Assembly: GCF_013166655.1 (NCBI RefSeq)
Contig: NZ_JABKCA010000029.1
Coordinates: 1 to 54,647, forward strand
Length of the DNA stretch: 54,647 nt
Origin: Lentimicrobium sp. L6
GTDB taxonomy: Bacteria; Bacteroidota; Bacteroidia; Bacteroidales; UBA12170
Reading direction: 5' to 3'
Positions 18,804 through 27,304 of the stretch are shown piece after piece. Numbering within the stretch: position 1 is the first letter of the stretch; every line of letters begins with the position of its first letter. The notes beneath the pieces were generated by a model, which did no database searches, was not told the DNA's origin, and saw nothing but the letters and a program-made list of their open reading frames with translations. The translations under genes and the position numbers were made by a program.

Positions 18804-19383
18804 ACCAAAACAAAAGATAGGCCTTTACTTTGGTTCTTTCAACCCCATCCATATCGGGCATATGGCTATAGCTAATTATATGCTGGAATTTACAGACCTT
18901 GATAAAATTTGGTTTGTGGTATCTCCGCAAAATCCATTAAAGGAGAAAAAAAGTCTATTGGCTGATTATCATAGATTAGAAATGGCTCATCAAGCTTTAG
19001 AGGATGAATATGATATGAAAGCCAGCAATATTGAGTTTAATATGCCTCAACCTAGCTATACCATTGATACCTTAACTAGGTTGGACGAGAAATATCCAAA
19101 CAAAGAGTTTCTTGTGATTATGGGTGGTGATAGTGTTGAAAGTATTCATAAATGGAAAAATTATGAAACGCTTTTAAAAGAATATAAAATATATGTCTAT
19201 GCACGACCAGGCGCCAAACATGAAAGCCACTTACATGAGCATATAAAAGTTTTTCATGCTCCTCAAATGGAAATTTCAGCTAGTTTTATTAGAAATGCTA
19301 TAAAAGATGGTAAAAATATCAGATATTTCCTGCCTAGAAAAGTGTGGGAATACATCAAAGAGATGCATTTCTATGAGAAATAA
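18796..19383 (+). CDS. nadD: Nicotinate-nucleotide adenylyltransferase
   Basis: The 195-residue protein has the nucleotidyltransferase signature GSFNPIHIGH at 13-22 and the second signature MEISASFIRNAI near the C-terminus (family ISSTxIR). PSYTIDTL and MGGDSVESIHKW are typical NadD segments. It adenylates nicotinate mononucleotide to deamido-NAD in the NAD biosynthesis pathway. It overlaps gmk by 8 nt and ends only two nt from the convergent kinase gene, so there is no room for a dedicated terminator. Confidence 0.96.
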   Translation: MDKPKQKIGLYFGSFNPIHIGHMAIANYMLEFTDLDKIWFVVSPQNPLKEKKSLLADYHRLEMAHQALEDEYDMKASNIEFNMPQPSYTIDTLTRLDEKYPNKEFLVIMGGDSVESIHKWKNYETLLKEYKIYVYARPGAKHESHLHEHIKVFHAPQMEISASFIRNAIKDGKNIRYFLPRKVWEYIKEMHFYEK

Positions 19384-19385
19384 TC

Positions 19386-22300
19386 TTAGCTCTTTTTCAT
19401 AGATTTTAAAATGCGAAATCGGAAAACAGAGCCCTCTCCGTCTACAGAATCTACCCAAATCTCACCACCCAATAACTTCACCAGACCTTTTGTGATAGAC
19501 AAGCCCAGACCCGTGCCTCCCAATAACTGATCATTAATAGGACGGCCTTGTGCAAATCGATCGAATATGATTTTCTGGGCCTCCTCCGAAATACCACAAC
19601 CTGTATCTTCTATACAAACCATTAAATGTTCGGTTTCTTCTTCAAAATCAATACTAACATAACCCCGATCGGTAAATTTTAATGCGTTTGAAATCAAATT
19701 ATTAAACACCTGAAACACTCTAGTAAAATCAGTTTGAAGATTAATTTCTTCAGTAATATGTTGAATCCTTAATTCCACATTTGGTTTCATTGAATTTTCG
19801 AAGCTATTTTCTAATTTTTGCAGAACCTCGCTTAAAGAAAACTCTTGTACAGATATATGCATTTGGCCTGATTCAATTTTTGAAATATCAATGATATCAT
19901 TTACCAGATGTAATAGGAGTTGACCATTATTACTAATGATATTTAGATATCTAGTGATTTCATGACCTGAAAAAACTTCCTCAGGGTCATTTAATAAATC
20001 CGTAAAACCTATTATTCCATTTAATGGAGTTCTAATTTCATGACTCATATTTGCTAAAAATGCAGATTTTAATTGATCACTCTTTTCTGCATTTTTTTTG
20101 GCTTCAATGAGTTCCTTTTCAAACTTCTTTTTTTGAGTAATATCATCCATGATACTCAAATAGTGAGTCACTTGTCCATCTCTATCTTTAATGGGGCTAA
20201 TGGAGGCACTTACCCAATACAGCTTATCATTTTTACTCTTATTTAAAAATTCGCCCTTCCAAACTTGACCATCTTCAATTTGACACCAAAGCTCCTTCTG
20301 AAATTCTGCGGAATGGTATCCCGATTCTATAATAGAAATAGGCTTTCCTAAGGCTTCTAATAAACTAAACTCAAACATTTTCACAAACTGAGGATTCAAA
20401 TATTCTATGATTCCCTTTGTATTGGTAATCACTATGGAATGCCCACTCTGTTCTACAGCTGCTGACAATTTTCGTATATTTTGCTCGGCTTCTATTCTAT
20501 TCGTAATATTATGAAAGGAGCTCACCTGAACGCTCTGACCTCTAAAACTTGTAATTCGGCTACTCACTAATACAGGTGTTCTAATGCCCCTTTTTGTAAA
20601 AATAGCCATTTCTTTAGATTGCTTAGAGGATTCCAGTTCTTTAAAATATTCCTTTCTAGAATCATCATTTTCCATACATATTTGGAAAAAATCTTGATGG
20701 AGCAACTCCTTTTTTCCATATCCACACATCTTAACAAAAGATTCATTCACATCTAATATAAGCCCATTATCATGTATTAATATCCCTTCTAATGTCAACT
20801 TAGACAGATGCTTGAATCTCTCTTCACTTTCTTTGAGTTTTTGTTCAGCTATCACCTGTTGAGTAATATCTGTTAAAGCGTTTAATATTCTAATCTCACC
20901 ATCAATTCTCAACTTTCTACTCGACATGCTCAACCAAAGAATTTCTCCATCTAACCCAACTCCTTTAAAATGGAAATTCTTAACCTCTCCATCCTTATTT
21001 AAAAGTTCAATGAAATATTTCCTATCCTTTGAATAATAATAAAACTGCTCAGCACTATACCGAGTTTCAGAATCATAAGGAATTCCAAGAGTTTCTTTTA
21101 ATGTGGCATTAGATTCAAATACCTCACCTTGTTCATTTGATATAGCGATTCCAATGTTGGAGTTCTCGAATAATGTTTTGTAACGAAGCTCACCTTCATC
21201 AATTTTTTGCTGCATCAAATGGGCTTCAGTTAAATCAATATGAGTACCAATCATTCTAATGGCATGCCCTTTTTCATTAACAACTTTGAAAACCCTAGAT
21301 AAAACAGGAACATAATATCCTTTTTTATGTTTGAGCCGAAACTGCTGTTCCAGCCTAATATTCTGAGAAATGGCAAAATGCTCTTGATTATATTTCACAG
21401 TGTCAATATCGTTTGGGTGAATTAAATCAAGAAGTGAATCAAGGCTGAATTCTAATTCCCCTGGGTGATACCCTATTATCTCCAAATAACGCGGACTCAA
21501 ATAAACAGTCTTTGATCCAACTTTCCAATCCCATAAACCATCATTAGTTCCTTTAAGGGCTAAATTGAATCGTTCATTGGTTTGATCCAGTTTAATTCTA
21601 GTTTTTTCTATTTCAGTGATATCAGTAATAAAGGCCAAAAAATAAGACAATTCACCATGATCATCAAATTTTGGATGAACTCTAATTTCAATTGGAATTA
21701 TTCTTCCTGATTTATGAATATATTCCTTCTTATAGGTTTTTGCCTTCTTTTCAAGAATACTTTCTTTTAAAACCTCGTCTTCTTCAGCATACCATTTTGC
21801 TGGAGTAAGATCATCCCTCCAATTTATCTTTGTCATTTCCTCTTCAGAATAACCGAGTAAATCGTAAGCAGCTTGATTTAATAATGCTCCTCTACCATCA
21901 AGGTATCCAATTCCAATGGGTTGCGAAGAATGCCTGATGATATCAGCAAAAAACTTCTCTCTTTCTAAGCTCTTCTTTAATTCTTTTGTCTCATTTTTTG
22001 AATCAGAAATATCTCGTGACACTCCAATTGCTTTAACAGGCTTCCCATCTTTATTCAGAATCAATGAAATTTTAACCTCTAACCAAACATAAGTTCCGTC
22101 TTTTTTGGTTTGCCGCATCTCTAATTTATAATTTGGCGAAAACCTATTATTCTTAGAACTATAAAACAGCCTATTAACCTTTTCTAAAGCTAATTTCAAA
22201 TCTTCGGGATGGCAACTATCCTCTACACTTCCATCCATGACCTCTTTAGGCGTGAATCCACGGATACTGTAAACCGAAGGACTTATATAAGTAAGTTTCA

Positions 22301-22403
22301 TGGTTTGGATATCCAACTTCCAAATAATATCGTCAATATTTTGGGCAATAAGGTCAAGAGTAGTTTCTTCTTTATTCCTAGAAGATTTATTATTTTCTTT
22401 CAT
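19386..22403 (-). CDS. Multi-PAS sensor histidine kinase
   Basis: The 1005-residue protein is soluble and consists of about six successive PAS/PAC modules: DIIWKLDIQTMKLTYISPSV at the start, then RHSSQPIGIGYLD, NDGLWDWKVGSKTVYLSPRY, ENSNIGIAISNEQGEVFES, LEGILIHDNGLILDVNESF and AVEQSGHSIVITNTKG. These are followed by HisKA with H788 in FLANMSHEIRTPLNG and HATPase with DTGCGIS and GTGLGLSITKGLV. There is no receiver and no adjacent regulator. PAS arrays of this kind usually sense redox, small ligands or light, but no cofactor-binding residues are evident. It converges tail to tail with nadD. Confidence 0.92.
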   Translation of the reverse strand: MKENNKSSRNKEETTLDLIAQNIDDIIWKLDIQTMKLTYISPSVYSIRGFTPKEVMDGSVEDSCHPEDLKLALEKVNRLFYSSKNNRFSPNYKLEMRQTKKDGTYVWLEVKISLILNKDGKPVKAIGVSRDISDSKNETKELKKSLEREKFFADIIRHSSQPIGIGYLDGRGALLNQAAYDLLGYSEEEMTKINWRDDLTPAKWYAEEDEVLKESILEKKAKTYKKEYIHKSGRIIPIEIRVHPKFDDHGELSYFLAFITDITEIEKTRIKLDQTNERFNLALKGTNDGLWDWKVGSKTVYLSPRYLEIIGYHPGELEFSLDSLLDLIHPNDIDTVKYNQEHFAISQNIRLEQQFRLKHKKGYYVPVLSRVFKVVNEKGHAIRMIGTHIDLTEAHLMQQKIDEGELRYKTLFENSNIGIAISNEQGEVFESNATLKETLGIPYDSETRYSAEQFYYYSKDRKYFIELLNKDGEVKNFHFKGVGLDGEILWLSMSSRKLRIDGEIRILNALTDITQQVIAEQKLKESEERFKHLSKLTLEGILIHDNGLILDVNESFVKMCGYGKKELLHQDFFQICMENDDSRKEYFKELESSKQSKEMAIFTKRGIRTPVLVSSRITSFRGQSVQVSSFHNITNRIEAEQNIRKLSAAVEQSGHSIVITNTKGIIEYLNPQFVKMFEFSLLEALGKPISIIESGYHSAEFQKELWCQIEDGQVWKGEFLNKSKNDKLYWVSASISPIKDRDGQVTHYLSIMDDITQKKKFEKELIEAKKNAEKSDQLKSAFLANMSHEIRTPLNGIIGFTDLLNDPEEVFSGHEITRYLNIISNNGQLLLHLVNDIIDISKIESGQMHISVQEFSLSEVLQKLENSFENSMKPNVELRIQHITEEINLQTDFTRVFQVFNNLISNALKFTDRGYVSIDFEEETEHLMVCIEDTGCGISEEAQKIIFDRFAQGRPINDQLLGGTGLGLSITKGLVKLLGGEIWVDSVDGEGSVFRFRILKSMKKS

Positions 22404-22431
22404 AAAAGTGACATTGGGAACTAGCGTTCAT

Positions 22432-22439
22432 CAAAGATA
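22432..22439 (-). promoter_or_regulatory. -7 promoter element for multi-PAS kinase
   Basis: TATCTTTG on the minus strand, 28 nt before the ATG at 22403. Confidence 0.6.
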
Positions 22440-22604
22440 GTAAAAAACACAATATAGTGTATAAGTAATTTCCTAAATAAAACTATATAAATGAGCATAT
22501 AAAGCAGAAATAAATAAGCTAATTACCTTATAATTGGAGAATTCATCTACCAGAGATCGTCTTTATTAAAATCAAAACTAAAAAGCAACAAAACAAATAC
22601 CAAT

Positions 22605-23525
22605 CTATTTATATTGCATATTATAAATAGTCTTTATTCCTTCGGCATAGGATGTCGCACCAAAGTATTTATTTGTAAATTTCGAACTATCAAATAAATA
22701 ATCATACTTAAACTGATAAAGCATTTCTTGGGATTCTCTTACTACAGGACTAAACAAAGAAGCCATTTTAATCATCCATGGACTTAAAATAGAATAGTCA
22801 GGTCTACTTCCGAAGTATTTTGATGTTAAATCCGACCATTCTTTCATGCTGAGGGCATTCTGGTCTGTTGGCAGGTGCCAAACTTGTCCATAAGCCTCCT
22901 CTTTATTTCCTAAAAAAGCCATAGCCTTTGCAGCATCTGGAGTATAAGTAAAGGAATGTTTTTTATTCGCCGTTAACATAAACTGTGGTTTACTTCCTGT
23001 TTTCAATTTCTCGAATAACATGGGAGTAATATAGGTATTGGAGGCTTTTGGACCATAAAAATCGGCAGAACGAGCAATTAGTGCTTGAATATTACCCTTC
23101 TCCATCTCCTCCATTAACTGTCTGGCAATTATTGCTCGTATTTCCCCTTTTGTACTGCAAGGGTTAAAAGGAGTATCTTCAGTCATGAAGCCATCAACTT
23201 TTCCATACATATACACATTATCAAAAAACACCAATTTAGAATGATGTTCTTGACATGCCTTTATGGTATTTGACATGATTTTCGGCCATGATTCGGCCCA
23301 AATTTTGGTATTATAGGGAAGACCTGCTGTAAGATAAACTATTTCCGAACCTTTAACAGCAGTTCTAACTTCAGATTCGTTTCTTAAATCAGCAGGAAAA
23401 ATTTGATCTGTGGCATTTATTTGCCTTGGTTTTCTGCTTACCTGCCTTATTTGATCAGAAAATTCTGATAAACAATAGGAAGCTTCTTGACCTATAATGC
23501 CACCTGAACCTAAAATTGTTTGCAT
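22605..23525 (-). CDS. NAD(P)-dependent epimerase/dehydratase-like protein
   Basis: The 306-residue protein is an extended SDR. It begins MQTILGSGGIIGQEASYCL, a glycine-rich nucleotide-binding turn (G-S-G-G-I-I-G, a variant of GxxGxxG), followed by VYLTAGLPYN. The usual YxxxK pair is not obvious: the expected place reads PCSTKGEIRAIIARQL, without the Tyr, suggesting an atypical member. Adjacent text (ARSADFYGPKASNTY, FTYTPDAAKAMAFLG) is typical of this superfamily. Substrate unknown. A -7 element at 23553-23560 supports the start at 23525, not the longer frame to 23555. Confidence 0.82.
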   Translation of the reverse strand: MQTILGSGGIIGQEASYCLSEFSDQIRQVSRKPRQINATDQIFPADLRNESEVRTAVKGSEIVYLTAGLPYNTKIWAESWPKIMSNTIKACQEHHSKLVFFDNVYMYGKVDGFMTEDTPFNPCSTKGEIRAIIARQLMEEMEKGNIQALIARSADFYGPKASNTYITPMLFEKLKTGSKPQFMLTANKKHSFTYTPDAAKAMAFLGNKEEAYGQVWHLPTDQNALSMKEWSDLTSKYFGSRPDYSILSPWMIKMASLFSPVVRESQEMLYQFKYDYLFDSSKFTNKYFGATSYAEGIKTIYNMQYK

Positions 23526-23552
23526 AAAATTATATTTGCTATTTAAGAGCAA

Positions 23553-23560
23553 CAAATATA
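23553..23560 (-). promoter_or_regulatory. -7 promoter element for epimerase-like gene
   Basis: TATATTTG on the minus strand, 27 nt before the ATG at 23525. Confidence 0.5.
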
Positions 23561-23860
23561 CTCAAACCCAAAAGTTTTAATGTTAATTAATTCCCAGAAA
23601 TATGCTAAAAACCTCTTAAAAACAAAGTCAATTATCCTTCAAATAAAGTCATCTAAAATTGAAAATCCACCAAAATTTAACAAAAAACTTTCGAGCCACT
23701 TTTGGATAAACTAAAAACCAGGATTTTCGGCACGGTTTTTTCTTGTTAAATATCAGCCATATAGAGGGTTTTACAAATACATTCTCTCACTAATATTGAC
23801 CAGATAAAAATAAAGGCATTTTTTATTTTAGAAATAAATTTTTGTAATTTAGCCGCCGCG

Positions 23861-23881
23861 ACAAATAATATAATTATTTGT
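23861..23881. repeat. Perfect palindrome upstream of tRNA-Ser
   Basis: acaaataat and attatttgt flank a 3-nt centre; the element ends 6 nt before the tRNA 5' end. It may be a leader hairpin or a processing site. Confidence 0.55.
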
Positions 23882-23887
23882 GCCAAC

Positions 23888-23975
23888 GGAGAGATGACCG
23901 AGTGGCTTAAGGTGCACGCTTGGAAAGCGTGTGTACGCCAAAAGTGTACCGAGGGTTCGAATCCCTCTTTCTCCG
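23888..23975 (+). tRNA. tRNA-Ser (anticodon GGA)
   Basis: Acceptor strand ggagaga (23888-23894) pairs with tttctcc (23968-23974) with one G-U pair, and the discriminator is G at 23975. The anticodon stem cacgc/gcgtg (23915-23919/23927-23931) encloses loop ttggaaa with anticodon GGA at 23922-23924. The T arm is gaggg-ttcgaat-ccctc. A long variable arm (about 23932-23950) is typical for a class II serine tRNA. The 3' CCA is not encoded. It reads UCC and UCU codons. Confidence 0.97.
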
Positions 23976-24037
23976 CTTAGTGAAATAAATGAAGTAAAAA
24001 TAAATATTGAAGTTCTGTAAATAAATTTTTGTAAATT

Positions 24038-24847
24038 ATGAAAAAACTAATTGCACTATTAACTGTAGCCGGAATGCTTAGCTTCGGTTTGTTCAATGTA
24101 GCTTATGCTCAAGAAGAAGGAGCCGCTATTGACACAACAGCTACTGAACAAGTAGTTGAAGAAACTGTTCCTGAAGTACCAGCTACTTTAGAAGAACCTG
24201 TAAAAGAAGAAGCAGGATACCATGAAGTATTGAAAGAGCAATTCATTCAAGGAGGTGCCGGATTTATGGGTATCGTTTTATTAGCCTTAATCTTTGGTTT
24301 GGCTATTTCTATTGAAAGAATTATCTATTTAAATCTTTCAACTACTAACACTAAGAAATTATTAAACAAAGTTGAAAACGCGCTTCACAATGGTGGAATT
24401 GAAGCTTCTCAAGAAGTTTGCAAAAACACTCGTGGACCAGTAGCTTCTATCTTCTGGGAAGGTCTTAATAAATATGACGAAGGAATCGACATGGTTGAAA
24501 AATCAATCGTTGCTCTTGGTGGTGTTTTAATGGGACGCTTAGAGAAAAACTTAAGCTGGATTGCATTATTTATCGCTCTAGCTCCTATGCTTGGTTTCAT
24601 GGGTACTGTAATTGGTATGATTGGTGCTTTTGCCGATATCGCTGCTGCTGGTAACATTTCTGCTACTGTTGTTGCTTCTGGTATTCAAGTAGCTCTTTTA
24701 ACAACTGTATTTGGTTTGATCGTTGCGATTATTCTTCAAATCTTTTACAATTACTGTGTAGCTAAAATTGATGCTATTGTTAACGATATGGAAGATAGCA
24801 CTATTGATTTCGTTGATATCTTAACCAAATTTAAATCAGGTAAATAA
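24038..24847 (+). CDS. exbB: ExbB/TolQ/MotA-family proton channel protein
   Basis: This 269-residue inner-membrane protein starts with a cleavable-looking signal (MKKLIALLTVAGMLSFGLF to AYAQ), an acidic-Pro periplasmic stretch, then TM1 near 80-100 (FMGIVLLALIFGLAISIERI). The MotA_TolQ_ExbB core follows: a cytoplasmic loop and two helices, with LAPMLGFMGTVIGMIGAF and VASGIQVALLTTVFGLIVAIIL. With ExbD it forms the proton-driven motor that energises TonB. The presence of a signal and an N-terminal extension is usual for Bacteroidota ExbB. It is the first gene of a four-gene operon with gaps of 9-14 nt. Confidence 0.93.
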   Translation: MKKLIALLTVAGMLSFGLFNVAYAQEEGAAIDTTATEQVVEETVPEVPATLEEPVKEEAGYHEVLKEQFIQGGAGFMGIVLLALIFGLAISIERIIYLNLSTTNTKKLLNKVENALHNGGIEASQEVCKNTRGPVASIFWEGLNKYDEGIDMVEKSIVALGGVLMGRLEKNLSWIALFIALAPMLGFMGTVIGMIGAFADIAAAGNISATVVASGIQVALLTTVFGLIVAIILQIFYNYCVAKIDAIVNDMEDSTIDFVDILTKFKSGK

Positions 24848-24856
24848 TAATTAAAC

Positions 24857-25291
24857 ATGGATAATATACTAAAAAAAGCATTTTTTGGAATCGCTATTAT
24901 CCTGATTTTAATTGCAACAGCCTATCAAATTGCGGTTTTATATCAGGGAGACGATTCAGTAACAGAAAGCGTTCTTAATGGTTACTTCTTAACAGCTTAC
25001 ATTGCGTTTAGCTTATCAGTAGTCATTGCTTTACTCTTCCCTGTCCTTCAAATCATTTCTAATCCAAAAGGAGCGATTAGAACTCTAATCATCATTGTTG
25101 CTGCTGTAGCCCTTTGGTTTGTAGCTAAAAGCTTAGCAACCAACACTTTCACTCCTGATGAATTAGAAGCGAAAAAAATTACAGCTGAAACTTCTGTAAT
25201 GGTTGGAGCAGGTCTAATTTATACATATGTAGTTTTTGGATTGGCCATATTGTCTATTCTATATGCCAGTATCTCAAACATGTTTAAATAA
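24857..25291 (+). CDS. Conserved small membrane protein of the ExbB-ExbD operon
   Basis: This 144-residue protein has four predicted membrane helices (about 7-28, 43-66, 76-94, 115-139) and no recognisable catalytic motif. Its position between exbB and exbD is conserved in Bacteroidota from general knowledge, which suggests it belongs to the energising complex, but its role is not established. It lies 9 nt after exbB and 14 nt before the first exbD. Confidence 0.8.
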   Translation: MDNILKKAFFGIAIILILIATAYQIAVLYQGDDSVTESVLNGYFLTAYIAFSLSVVIALLFPVLQIISNPKGAIRTLIIIVAAVALWFVAKSLATNTFTPDELEAKKITAETSVMVGAGLIYTYVVFGLAILSILYASISNMFK

Positions 25292-25305
25292 TAAAAAATA
25301 GAATC

Positions 25306-25878
25306 ATGGCAAGAAAAACACCCGAATTTAATGCAAGCTCAATGGCAGATATTGCTTTCTTGCTCTTGATCTTCTTTTTGGTAACAACTACTATGGATGT
25401 TACAACTGGTATCAATAGAAAGTTACCTCCACCACCAGATCCTACTGTCAAACCACCGGATATTAAAGATAGAAATATCATGAATATCTTAGTGAGTAAA
25501 TCAGATAGACTTTTGGTAAATGGAAAACCTGGTCAGCTGGAAGATTTAAAAGAGGATGTTATAAAATTTATGACCCCTCACTATCCAGATGATGTAGCTT
25601 TTCCTGAGGTTAAAGAGGAAACTATAGATCTAATTGGTACTGTTTATAAAAGTAGAGGTATTATTTCATTGAAAAATGACCGTGGTACTTCATACGATAT
25701 GTACATTCAAGTTCAAGATAAAATTGCTCAAGCTTTTACCCAACTTAAAGATGAATTATCCGACAAGAAATTTGGCAGAAAATATGCAGATTTAAATGAG
25801 GATGAAGCTAAAGCTATTAACGAAGCCGTTCCGGTTCCAGTGTCAGAAGCTGAACCAGAAGATGTGGGAACTAAATAA
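25306..25878 (+). CDS. exbD: ExbD/TolR-family protein 1
   Basis: This 190-residue ExbD-type protein has one N-terminal TM with the essential proton-carrying Asp: SSMADIAFLLLIFFLVTTTM at about 12-31, D in MAD. A Pro-rich LPPPPDPTVKPPD stretch follows, then a long periplasmic domain with ISLKNDRGTSYDMYIQVQDKI. It should form a peptidoglycan-facing stator-like dimer in the ExbB channel. Longer than E. coli ExbD (141) because of an inserted region between 60 and 110. Confidence 0.92.
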   Translation: MARKTPEFNASSMADIAFLLLIFFLVTTTMDVTTGINRKLPPPPDPTVKPPDIKDRNIMNILVSKSDRLLVNGKPGQLEDLKEDVIKFMTPHYPDDVAFPEVKEETIDLIGTVYKSRGIISLKNDRGTSYDMYIQVQDKIAQAFTQLKDELSDKKFGRKYADLNEDEAKAINEAVPVPVSEAEPEDVGTK

Positions 25879-25892
25879 TAAAGGAGAATATT

Positions 25893-26354
25893 ATGTCTAG
25901 ATTTAAGAAACAAGGGGACAAAGAAACCCCAGCAGTATCTACGGCTTCATTGCCCGATATTATCTTTATGCTTTTGTTCTTCTTTATGGTAACTACTGTA
26001 ATGCGTGAAACCGAATTACTAGTTAAGGTTAATCCTACTTCGGCTAAAGAAGTTTCAAAACTTGAAAAGAAAAGTTTAGTAAGTTTTATATATATTGGTG
26101 AGCCTGTTCAAGGTAAATTAGGAACCAATACTCGTATTCAATTAAACGATACTTTTGGAACTGTTGATGATATCTCAGATTTTATTGCTGTTGAAAAAGA
26201 AGCGAGAGACGAAGCTGATAGAAAATTCTTAACCACTTCACTAAAGGTTGACAAAGACACCAAAATGGGAATTGTTACCGATGTGAAACAAGAGTTAAGA
26301 AAAGTAGGAGCTTTTAAAATTAACTACTCTGTAACTGAACAAAGAGAAGATTAA
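25893..26354 (+). CDS. exbD: ExbD/TolR-family protein 2
   Basis: The 153-residue second ExbD has the same TM motif with the essential Asp (STASLPDIIFMLLFFFMVTT, D in LPD) and a periplasmic domain ending TDVKQELRKVGAFKINYSV, close to the canonical ExbD fold. Two ExbD paralogues in tandem would allow a mixed ExbD dimer. An intrinsic terminator follows 27 nt downstream, closing the operon. Confidence 0.93.
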   Translation: MSRFKKQGDKETPAVSTASLPDIIFMLLFFFMVTTVMRETELLVKVNPTSAKEVSKLEKKSLVSFIYIGEPVQGKLGTNTRIQLNDTFGTVDDISDFIAVEKEARDEADRKFLTTSLKVDKDTKMGIVTDVKQELRKVGAFKINYSVTEQRED

Positions 26355-26380
26355 TACGCAAGTATATATTTTAATAATAA

Positions 26381-26407
26381 AAACCGCCTTTCAAAGAAAG
26401 GCGGTTT
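26381..26407 (+). terminator. Intrinsic terminator of the exb operon
   Basis: An 11-bp perfect stem aaaccgccttt / aaaggcggttt with a 5-nt loop, followed by a T run (26405-26412). Confidence 0.92.
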
Positions 26408-26570
26408 TTTTTGTCTCATCCCATGCTATCCAATATTAAACCGATGTTGATTCTTCGAGCAGCAGGCTTCAAATTAATATACTACAACAGCCCTTATGAG
26501 TCATATGGTTCTCCCATTTTAATACGATTAACTATGTTTACTTATCAAATAATATGATCCAAAAAAAAGC

Positions 26571-26597
26571 CGATTCATCGCAGGGGACAATGAATCG
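26571..26597 (-). terminator. Intrinsic terminator of the TonB-like gene
   Basis: cgattcat/atgaatcg with an 11-nt loop. On the minus strand the stem is followed by gc and eight T. Confidence 0.75.
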
Positions 26598-26651
26598 AAC
26601 TTTACAATAAACGAATTTAAATCAATATTTACCTATTCAATTATGATATTG

Positions 26652-26990
26652 CTATTCCTGTATATCAAACACAAGTTTGATATTATGCCTACCGACCATA
26701 CTCTCGTCGAATTTCTTAATCTTTTTTCCATCTAATTGCTCTACTACATTTTCATGCAATTTATCGCAACAGTTATGGTTACTTTCATTAACACTCATAA
26801 TGCCATTGGCATCAACATCTAAACTTACCCAAATGGTTCCTTCCATTCCGTTCTCGCTGGCTTTAGCTGGATATTTAACAGTTTTACTTAAAGCCTTTTT
26901 AAAATCTATGGTTTCAGCTTCGGCCAATACGGGTTGAAATAAAAATCCTACAAGGAATAAAGCGATGATAATTATTGTTTTTGTTTTCAT
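26652..26990 (-). CDS. Secreted TonB C-terminal-domain-like protein
   Basis: The 112-residue protein has a signal peptide (about 1-24, MKTKTIIIIALFLVGFLFQP then AEAET) and a C-terminal part that follows the TonB C-terminal fold: VKYPAKASENGMEGTIWVSLDVDANG (YP...A....G.EG....V.F.VD..G), ending in NIKLVFDIQE. It has no membrane anchor helix retained in the chain and no Pro-rich spacer, so it cannot work as a classical TonB. It may be a periplasmic or outer-membrane-receptor-interacting protein. A CC pair (NHNCCDKLH) is unusual. It is encoded just past the exb operon, on the other strand, with its own terminator. Confidence 0.78.
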   Translation of the reverse strand: MKTKTIIIIALFLVGFLFQPVLAEAETIDFKKALSKTVKYPAKASENGMEGTIWVSLDVDANGIMSVNESNHNCCDKLHENVVEQLDGKKIKKFDESMVGRHNIKLVFDIQE

Positions 26991-27304
26991 GGTGATTGTT
27001 TTTGTTATGTCTTGTGCTTACCCTATAATTAACAACCATGCCAAAGTTCATATATACCTAATATTATGCATTTTACGATATTTCATCCAATAAACCTAAT
27101 GAAGTGATTGTGATACTATGATACATATTCATGCACGTAAATGAACAGCCCCAAATTAATTAACAAGCCATTATGATATTCAGTATCAAATGTTTAAGAA
27201 AGTTAAAATTGCATTAAAAAGTGTAACATTTATGAATGCACAGCGTCCTTTATAGATGAGTGGTTTCTTTTCTAAACAAAATTGAGATTAATACGAAACC
27301 TTTT
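26991..27304. other. 314-bp intergenic region
   Basis: It separates the TonB-like gene and the CPBP protease gene, both on minus. The TonB-like gene's promoter must be here; I see no clear TAnnTTTG element and no other structure. Confidence 0.4.

Larger units (their letters stand above)
23526..23887. other. 362-bp intergenic region upstream of tRNA-Ser
   Basis: It separates the epimerase-like gene (-) from tRNA-Ser (+). It holds the epimerase -7 element (23553-23560) and a palindrome just before the tRNA. No gene is visible. Confidence 0.5.

Noticed and set aside
23861-23975. Possible phage attachment site at tRNA-Ser
   Set aside because: No integrase and no duplicated tRNA 3' end are seen in the window; the palindrome lies on the 5' side.
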